A DNA stretch of 18,368 nt from Caryophanales bacterium UBA4869 (lineage in GTDB: Bacteria; Bacillota_I; Bacilli_A; RFN20; CAG-288). The translations under genes and the position numbers were made by a program. Shown here piece after piece: positions 13,462 to 18,368 of this stretch. Below the pieces are notes generated by a model. That model was not told the origin of the DNA, made no database searches, and saw only the letters and a list, made by a program, of their open reading frames with translations. Location: assembly GCA_002399505.1 (NCBI GenBank), contig DHDT01000021.1:6490-24857 (forward strand), written 5' to 3'. The first letter of the stretch is position 1, and each line of letters starts with the position of its first letter.

Positions 13462-15300
13462 ATGAATGAAATGATTAGAAACGTTGCTATTATCGCCCAT
13501 GTCGATCATGGCAAGACTACTCTAGTCGATGCTATGCTGAAAACCTCGGGTACTTTCCGAGACAATCAGAAAGTCGGAGTCTGTGTTATGGACTCCAATC
13601 CTCTCGAACATGAAAGAGGAATCACCATTTTGGCTAAGACCACTGGTGTCAACTACAAGGGCTACAAGATCAACATCGTCGATACTCCCGGCCATGCCGA
13701 CTTTGCCGGCGAAGTCGAACGTATCATGAATATGGTCGATGGTGTCTGCCTGTTAGTCGATGCTTTCGACGGACCGATGCCTCAGACCCGTTTTGTTCTG
13801 AAACAGGCTATTTCCTATAAGCTCAAAACCGTTGTTGTCATCAACAAGGTCGATCGTCCCGGATGTGATCCTGAACATGCACTGAATGAAGTACTTCAGC
13901 TGTTCATGGATTTAGGTGCTACTGATGACCAGCTTGATTTCCCTGTCATTTATACAAGTGCCCTCAATATGACTTCTTCCACAAGTCCTGACCCGGAGAC
14001 TCAGGTTCACGGAATGGATTGCCTCTTTGATGCCATCATCAAGACCATTCCTCTTCCTAAGGCCGACGAAAACGGACCTTTGCAGTTCCAGCCTTCAATT
14101 CTCGATTACAACCGCTATGTCGGTCGTATCGGTATCGGCCGTGTCGATCGCGGCTCTATCAAGCTTGGTCAGAATCTCACCTGTGTGAGACTCGACGGCA
14201 AGACTGAAAATTTCCTCGTTGCCAAGTTATTCACTTTCCACGGACTTGACCGTGTCGAAGTCGATCATGTCGACGGCGGCGATATCTGCGGTATGGCCGG
14301 TCTTCCTGACATCATGGTCGGAGAGACGGTCTGTGCTCCTGATCACCTGGATGCTTTGCCTGCTCTTCGTATCGATGAACCGACTATGAAGATGACTTTT
14401 GCCGCTAACAACTCTCCGTTCTCTGGACAAGAGGGAAAGTTGCTTACTGCTCAGAAGATTCAAGACAGACTTTATGTTGAAGCTCAAAAGGATGTCTCTA
14501 TGAGATTCCAAGTCGATGCTACCAGTGAAGCCTTTATCGTTACCGGACGTGGTGAACTTCATCTTTCTGTTCTTATCGAGACCATGCGCCGTGAAGGATT
14601 CGAAATTCAGGTCTCCAAGCCGATGGTCATCTATAAGACTATCGATGGCGTCGAATGCGAACCTTTCGAAGACTTGCAGATTGATGTACCGGACGAATAT
14701 GCCGGCAACATCATGCAGTTAGTCGGCGGCAGAGCCGCTGAAGTCATCAATATGAGCGAGAACAACGGTCAGACCCGTTTAGTCTATGTCATTCCTTCTC
14801 GTGGACTTATCTCCTTCATGAATCCTTTTATGACTCTGACTAAGGGATACGGAATCATCAACCACTCCTTCAAGGAATATCGTCCTAAGCTCAATCGTCC
14901 TATCGGACAGAGACAGTCCGGTGTCTTAGTCTCCACCGATGAGGGCATGTCTACTTCTTATGCCATCAAGTCCACCGAAGAACGTGGAACTATGTTCATT
15001 GGGCCCGGCGTTGATGTTTATCAGGGAATGCTTGTCGGCGAAAACAAGTATCAGAACGATCTCGCCGTCAATGTCACCAAGACCAAACCTAAGAACAATG
15101 AAAGAAACTCCAACAAGGATGTAACTATTGTTCTCAAGTCTCCTCGAAGAATGTCTCTCGAGGATTGCCTTGACTATATCAACAGCGATGAATTAGTCGA
15201 AGTCACTCCTAAATCCATCCGTATGAGAAAGAAGATTCTCGCTACTGATGAACGAAAGAAGTACGAAGCTCATCATCCTGAAGAGTATCGCAAGTACTAA
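13462..15300 (+). CDS. typA: Translational GTPase TypA/BipA
   Basis: A 612-residue GTPase that binds the ribosome, helps 50S assembly and supports growth under stress or cold. GTPase motifs are AHVDHGKTT (12-20), ERGITI (51-56, switch I), DTPGH (74-78) and NKVD (128-131). These are followed by the EF-G-like domain II ([15 protein letters not shown]), domain III, domain V and the TypA-specific C-terminal domain with FKEYRP and [10 protein letters not shown]. The length is normal for TypA (about 605-615). An in-frame ATG at 13426 is rejected: GGAGGT (13450-13455) sits 6 nt before the ATG at 13462 and the family starts here. Strong codon adaptation is visible. Confidence 0.97.
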   Translation: MNEMIRNVAIIAHVDHGKTTLVDAMLKTSGTFRDNQKVGVCVMDSNPLEHERGITILAKTTGVNYKGYKINIVDTPGHADFAGEVERIMNMVDGVCLLVDAFDGPMPQTRFVLKQAISYKLKTVVVINKVDRPGCDPEHALNEVLQLFMDLGATDDQLDFPVIYTSALNMTSSTSPDPETQVHGMDCLFDAIIKTIPLPKADENGPLQFQPSILDYNRYVGRIGIGRVDRGSIKLGQNLTCVRLDGKTENFLVAKLFTFHGLDRVEVDHVDGGDICGMAGLPDIMVGETVCAPDHLDALPALRIDEPTMKMTFAANNSPFSGQEGKLLTAQKIQDRLYVEAQKDVSMRFQVDATSEAFIVTGRGELHLSVLIETMRREGFEIQVSKPMVIYKTIDGVECEPFEDLQIDVPDEYAGNIMQLVGGRAAEVINMSENNGQTRLVYVIPSRGLISFMNPFMTLTKGYGIINHSFKEYRPKLNRPIGQRQSGVLVSTDEGMSTSYAIKSTEERGTMFIGPGVDVYQGMLVGENKYQNDLAVNVTKTKPKNNERNSNKDVTIVLKSPRRMSLEDCLDYINSDELVEVTPKSIRMRKKILATDERKKYEAHHPEEYRKY

Positions 15301-15306
15301 ATAATC

Positions 15307-15331
15307 ACAGCTGTCGCAAGACAGCTGTTTT
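15307..15331 (+). terminator. Terminator after typA
   Basis: ACAGCTGTC (15307-15315), GCAA loop, GACAGCTGT (15320-15328), then TTTATTATT. Confidence 0.92.
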
Positions 15332-15342
15332 ATTATTCGTTC

Positions 15343-15356
15343 TAAAATAGTAAAAT
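15343..15356 (+). promoter_or_regulatory. Predicted -10 elements of the mreB-like/yqeY operon
   Basis: TAAAAT occurs twice (15343-15348, 15351-15356) as part of a taaaatag direct repeat. Use of the second would start the RNA near 15363, only a few nt before the ATG at 15367. No good -35 is seen. Confidence 0.4.
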
Positions 15357-15366
15357 AGTAAACAAT

Positions 15367-16356
15367 ATGAATAAAGATATTATTGGAATTGATTTAGGAA
15401 CTGCTAATACCAACATCTATTCTTCAGTTTCTGACAGTGTCATCTTCTCTGAACCTACAGTTATTGCTTTAGACAGTTTTACCAAGGAAATAAAAGAAAT
15501 CGGATTTCTAGCTTCTAGAATCCAGGGCAAGACTCCCTACAACTATATTGTCAAGACGCCAGTCGAAAACGGTTTGATTGACGATGAAGAAGCCTGCACT
15601 TTGTTTTTAAGCAAGATCTTCTCTCAGCTGAAACTCACCAAAGCCTTTAAGGGCACTTCTCTTCTTTTCAGTGCACCTAGCCGCTGCAGTCAGGTTAACC
15701 GCAATGCCATTGCTCAGATTGGCAAAGACTTGGCAGTCCGTGAGATCTTCATCGAAAGCCAGGCTAAGCTTGCAGCTATCGGTGCCGGTGAGAACGTCTA
15801 TTCCCCAACCGGAACTCTGGTCTGCAATATCGGAGCCGGCATCACTGATATTGCCGTTATCTCCATGGGAGAAGTCGTCAACTGCGGTTCTACCTTTATT
15901 GCCGGAAGAACCTTCGATGATGCTATCCGCCGTTACATGATTCAGAAACAGCATCTCTCTATCGGCTATAAGAGCGCTGAATATATCAAGATGAGAATAG
16001 GAAACCTTAATCCTCTTTCTGAAAACAGATTAGTGGAGATCAAGGGACGTGATACTATTACCTCTCTTCCTTCGTCAATGATTGTTTCCTCGGGTGAAAT
16101 CAGGAAAGTCATGGCTCCCTTAGCTGAATATCTGGCTCTTAAGATCACTGATGTCATTTCAATGATCCAGCCGGAATTATCCGCTGACATCCTCACTAAC
16201 GGTCTTCTCCTCACAGGTGGCGGTTCCTTGCTTCAGGGATTGAAGGATATATTGCAGAGTCTGCTGTCTATTCCTGTCCGTGTCGCCGAAGATCCGATGG
16301 AAGCTACGTCGTCTGGTATGAGAATCTTCAGTCAGAATCTGAAGAAAACAAAATAG
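15367..16356 (+). CDS. Divergent MreB-like actin homologue
   Basis: A 329-residue actin-fold protein. MreB normally forms membrane-bound filaments that guide cell-wall synthesis. Conserved parts: GIDLGTANT (7-15, first phosphate loop), KTPVENGLI (63-71), AEYIKMRIG (204-212) and LTGGGSLLQGL (282-292). Departures: the second phosphate loop, DIGGGTT in MreB, reads NIGAGIT (154-160), so the catalytic aspartate is Asn154. The usual IEEPMAAAIG segment is ESQAKLAAIG (130-139), lacking the paired glutamates. Nucleotide binding may remain but hydrolysis is doubtful. It is a paralogue or an adapted MreB; mreC and mreD are not adjacent. No ribosome binding site precedes the ATG. yqeY follows after 12 nt. 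Confidence 0.82.
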   Translation: MNKDIIGIDLGTANTNIYSSVSDSVIFSEPTVIALDSFTKEIKEIGFLASRIQGKTPYNYIVKTPVENGLIDDEEACTLFLSKIFSQLKLTKAFKGTSLLFSAPSRCSQVNRNAIAQIGKDLAVREIFIESQAKLAAIGAGENVYSPTGTLVCNIGAGITDIAVISMGEVVNCGSTFIAGRTFDDAIRRYMIQKQHLSIGYKSAEYIKMRIGNLNPLSENRLVEIKGRDTITSLPSSMIVSSGEIRKVMAPLAEYLALKITDVISMIQPELSADILTNGLLLTGGGSLLQGLKDILQSLLSIPVRVAEDPMEATSSGMRIFSQNLKKTK

Positions 16357-16368
16357 AGGATAAATAAA

Positions 16369-16800
16369 ATGATCAGTATTATAGATTTGAAAAAAGCCAA
16401 GATGCAGGCACTGAAAGAACATGACGCTGATAAGCAGAGTGTTCTGGGTGTGTTGATTGCTGGCTATCAGAAGACTGAGATTGACAAGAAAGTCAAAGGC
16501 GAAGAGATGACAGATGCTGATATGGTTTCTCTTCTCAACAAGGTCTTAAAAGAACTTGAAGACGAGAAGAAAATGTATGTCGACGGCAATCGTCTTGATG
16601 AAGCTGCTTCTATCGATAAGCAGATGCTTATAATCAAATCCTATCTTCCCCTCATGATGAGCGAAGAGGAAATCACTAAGATCATTGAAGGTCTTTCTGA
16701 TAAATCCATCAAGTCCGTCATGGCTGAGTTTAAGACGAAATATGCCGGTAAGGTCGATATGGGTCTTGTCTCCAAAGTCGCCCGCTCTTTCCAAAAGTAA
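16369..16800 (+). CDS. yqeY: GatB/YqeY domain protein
   Basis: A 143-residue, mostly helical, soluble protein of the YqeY family, which shares the tail domain of the GatB subunit of tRNA amidotransferases. Recognisable parts are LKKAKMQALKEHD, RLLG-like VLGVLIAGYQKTEID, and the C-terminal half with SYLPLMMSEEEITKII and YAGKVDMGLVSKVAR (in homologues GKADGKLVNQIVK). It may bind tRNA or affect amidation or translation quality, but the function of free YqeY is not established. GAGGA precedes the ATG by about 9 nt. It follows the mreB-like gene closely and is probably in the same transcript; a hairpin without a U run (16807-16835) lies just after its stop. Confidence 0.92.
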   Translation: MISIIDLKKAKMQALKEHDADKQSVLGVLIAGYQKTEIDKKVKGEEMTDADMVSLLNKVLKELEDEKKMYVDGNRLDEAASIDKQMLIIKSYLPLMMSEEEITKIIEGLSDKSIKSVMAEFKTKYAGKVDMGLVSKVARSFQK

Positions 16801-16806
16801 ACTGAT

Positions 16807-16835
16807 TGAGGAGACTTTGATGTTTAAAGTCTCCT
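16807..16835 (+). repeat. 11-bp perfect hairpin after yqeY, no U run
   Basis: GAGGAGACTTT (16807-16817) pairs perfectly with AAAGTCTCCTC (16825-16835) around a 7-nt loop, with a further ACT/AGT pairing outside. The sequence after it, agtcattgaca, has no T run. Either a weak terminator or a 3' stabiliser. Confidence 0.7.
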
Positions 16836-16841
16836 CAGTCA

Positions 16842-16870
16842 TTGACAAAGGGATAAGTTTTACTTAAACT
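16842..16870 (+). promoter_or_regulatory. tRNA-Trp promoter
   Basis: Consensus TTGACA (16842-16847), 17-bp spacer, TAAACT (16865-16870); the tRNA starts at 16890. TATATT at 16870-16875 is an alternative at too long a spacing. Confidence 0.6.
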
Positions 16871-16889
16871 ATATTCCGTTGCCATTTTT

Positions 16890-16963
16890 GGGGGAATAGT
16901 TAAATGGTATAACAGCGGTCTCCAAAACCGCTATTGAGAGTTCGATTCTTTCTTCCCCCGCCA
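16890..16963 (+). tRNA. tRNA-Trp(CCA)
   Basis: A 74-nt cloverleaf with encoded CCA: acceptor GGGGGAA/TTCCCCC, D stem GTTA/TAAC, anticodon stem GCGGT/ACCGC, loop CTCCAAA, anticodon CCA, T loop TTCGATT. It reads UGG only, in line with UGA being used as a stop here. Confidence 0.95.
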
Positions 16964-16975
16964 TTAAACAGATTT

Positions 16976-16997
16976 GCCCTTATTTAAGGGCTTTTTT
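16976..16997 (+). terminator. Terminator after tRNA-Trp
   Basis: GCCCTT (16976-16981), loop attt, AAGGGC (16986-16991), then TTTTTT. Confidence 0.9.
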
Positions 16998-17243
16998 GAT
17001 GCATATTCATCTGTGTAGAGAAAAAACTACACCCGGTCTGTTTCCCGTCTTTCGGCTATCCTTCAGCAGGAAGGACGCTTTTCTCGATAATGAGGGCGAT
17101 TAAGAACAATAGTCTGAAAATCATCCTTAAGAAAAATTGCTAAGGCCTTTGTAATTCACTAATTTTGATTTAAACCGCATACTAAAAGTATTGAACAAGT
17201 TATAAGAAACACTTAGAAGGTTCCTATCAAATAAAAAGAGTTC
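16998..17243. other. AT-rich intergenic stretch without a recognised gene
   Basis: Only minor structures are visible: GTGTAG (17013-17018) / CTACAC (17027-17032), a CCTTC/GAAGG stem near 17060-17075, and ATACT/AGTAT at 17179-17191. No ORF or RNA family was recognised. It marks the change from housekeeping composition to the AT-rich permease gene. Confidence 0.5.
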
Positions 17244-18368
17244 CTAATTTTGCTTTTTGATTTCTTTAATTGTGTTTTTACTCATTGAAGATTTAAAACT
17301 TGTCACAAAGGTAATGATAATTGCTTCAATAGTGATCATACTTAAAATGGCAAAGCAAACTGAAGGGTAAATAAATAGTAAAGAGAAGGAGATGCTTTTA
17401 TTAACTGCATTGACAATTATTCCCAAATTGGCAATTGCAAAAATGAAGAATAAAACAGAGAACAATAAAGCCTGAACAATATTTACTAGATTTATAGATA
17501 ATCTCGAAACACCGATTGCTCTAATAATATTGATATCATGTTTCATATTAGAAAGATTTGAATTAAAGAAAATTAGACAAACAGCAAAGCTGGTAATTAT
17601 TATTATAATTGTTATCAGGAAAATTATTGTTTGAATAGTCGAATTATCTTGAATGGATTCGATTTGATTAGCATAGCCGTTATATTTATTTTTGATATTG
17701 ACAAAATTTCCAAAAGGACTTTTTTTAGAAAACCTTTTAATGAAATTCAAGTCTTTGAAATAATTCCCGGAAGTCTTAAAAAATATTTTGGAATATTCTT
17801 CAGCTGTGTTATTTCTTTTTTGATAACCACTTTTAACAAAGACACATTTTGATAAAGTTACAGCATTTGATAAAACTGAATAAGTATCATTATTGAATAA
17901 TTCTTCAGAACTCATTTCGCTCCATACAGAATAATCTTCGCTTGTATTATATATATCTACAATCGTCAAGCCTGAGAATTTTTTTCCTATCAGATTATTA
18001 ATATTGTTTATAATTTCAGGTTCAGATGATGTAGAGCAATCAATATACTTGTTTTTTAAAATGACATCAGCTTGAAGACTTGTAATGGCTACTTCAGTGT
18101 AATCGAGGGGATAATGACATTGCTGATTAACATTAAGTCTTGCATCGCGAACAACCCCAATCCGCCCTAAATCTAGCGCTGAATCAAGTTCAACTCCTCC
18201 AAAGACTCCTCTATAAGCATAGACACATAGAGCCTCTCCTTTCGATCCTCCAGAGGATAAATAATTGTTTTCGAGGGGATAATCAAACGAATCAGCAACG
18301 TTGAATACAATACCATTCGACCATTCTCCCAAAATTTCTTTTTCCTTTTTTAAAAAACTCTGTTTTTG
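17244..18368 (-). CDS. FtsX-like ABC transporter permease, N-terminus outside the window
   Basis: The frame is open to the window edge, so at least 374 C-terminal residues are present and the true start is off-window. A TTG at 18330-18332 is not a convincing start. The first ~240 residues form an extracellular domain without membrane segments. Three hydrophobic helices follow: TIIFLITIIIIITSFAV, then LVNIVQALLFSVLFFIFAI, then a last one around CFAILSMITIEAIIITF. Between the first two lies DINIIRAIGVSRLSI, the cytosolic coupling segment typical of the FtsX/MacB fold. Such permeases act with an ATPase in export, lipoprotein release or peptide resistance; no partner is visible. Composition is clearly more AT-rich than the neighbouring genes, which may point to acquired DNA. 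Confidence 0.85.
   Translation of the reverse strand, partial: QKQSFLKKEKEILGEWSNGIVFNVADSFDYPLENNYLSSGGSKGEALCVYAYRGVFGGVELDSALDLGRIGVVRDARLNVNQQCHYPLDYTEVAITSLQADVILKNKYIDCSTSSEPEIINNINNLIGKKFSGLTIVDIYNTSEDYSVWSEMSSEELFNNDTYSVLSNAVTLSKCVFVKSGYQKRNNTAEEYSKIFFKTSGNYFKDLNFIKRFSKKSPFGNFVNIKNKYNGYANQIESIQDNSTIQTIIFLITIIIIITSFAVCLIFFNSNLSNMKHDINIIRAIGVSRLSINLVNIVQALLFSVLFFIFAIANLGIIVNAVNKSISFSLLFIYPSVCFAILSMITIEAIIITFVTSFKSSMSKNTIKEIKKQN

Noticed and set aside
17631..17852. ORF of 73 codons antisense to the FtsX-like gene
   Set aside because: Shadow frame in AT-rich DNA, with no ribosome binding site or family resemblance.
18330..18332. TTG as the start of the FtsX-like gene
   Set aside because: The frame stays open to the window edge and an FtsX-type permease needs an N-terminal membrane helix that must lie outside.

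Overview
The window looks like a chromosomal segment of a low-GC Firmicute, probably a host-associated Bacilli/Erysipelotrichia-type organism. The evidence is AAGGA/GGAGG ribosome binding sites, sigma-A-type promoters, CCA-encoding tRNA genes, short intergenic gaps and typical Firmicute families (DegV, YqeY, ABC-F, TypA, ECF S component, MreB-like). UGA is a normal stop codon (it ends the genes at 1677 and 2666) and tRNA-Trp has a CCA anticodon, so this is not a Mollicute using genetic code 4. The genus cannot be read from the sequence.

Layout. 1-300: an apparent type I toxin-antitoxin locus, too small for ordinary gene calling. It holds a 28-residue hydrophobic peptide ORF (119-205), an opposing strong promoter (263-291) driving a predicted ~63-nt antisense RNA with its own terminator, and a 20-nt inverted repeat bracketing the ORF. 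592-3556: a three-gene + strand group (DUF2804 protein, lipoprotein metallophosphoesterase, polytopic membrane protein). 3563-5135: a DegV protein diverging from a TetR regulator, with a perfect 14-bp palindrome at the predicted tetR transcription start. 5212-5411: tRNA-Met and tRNA-Ile2(CAT) with a terminator. 5464-7375: RsuA/RluB pseudouridine synthase overlapping an ECF transporter S component that has an unusual cytosolic tail. 7385-8122: ferredoxin (-), tRNA-Ile(GAT), tRNA-Val(CAC), tRNA-Thr(TGT). 8166-10077: an RsmF-like rRNA m5C methyltransferase (-) diverging from an unrecognised 162-residue protein. 10113-13365: pyrimidine-nucleoside phosphorylase and a YdiF-like ABC-F ATPase, 4 nt apart. 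13462-16800: TypA, then a divergent MreB-like protein and YqeY. 16890-16997: tRNA-Trp and a terminator. 17244-18368: the C-terminal part of an AT-rich FtsX-like ABC permease that runs off the window.

Much of the block from 5200 to 17000 is translation-related (six tRNAs, rRNA modification, ABC-F, TypA, YqeY), with nucleoside salvage, redox and a vitamin-type transporter between. The items most worth a second look are the type I toxin-antitoxin candidate, a cluster of tRNA oddities in which every aberrant position is a C where U is expected, and an MreB-like protein that has lost conserved active-site residues. No CRISPR array, complete insertion sequence or prophage was seen.
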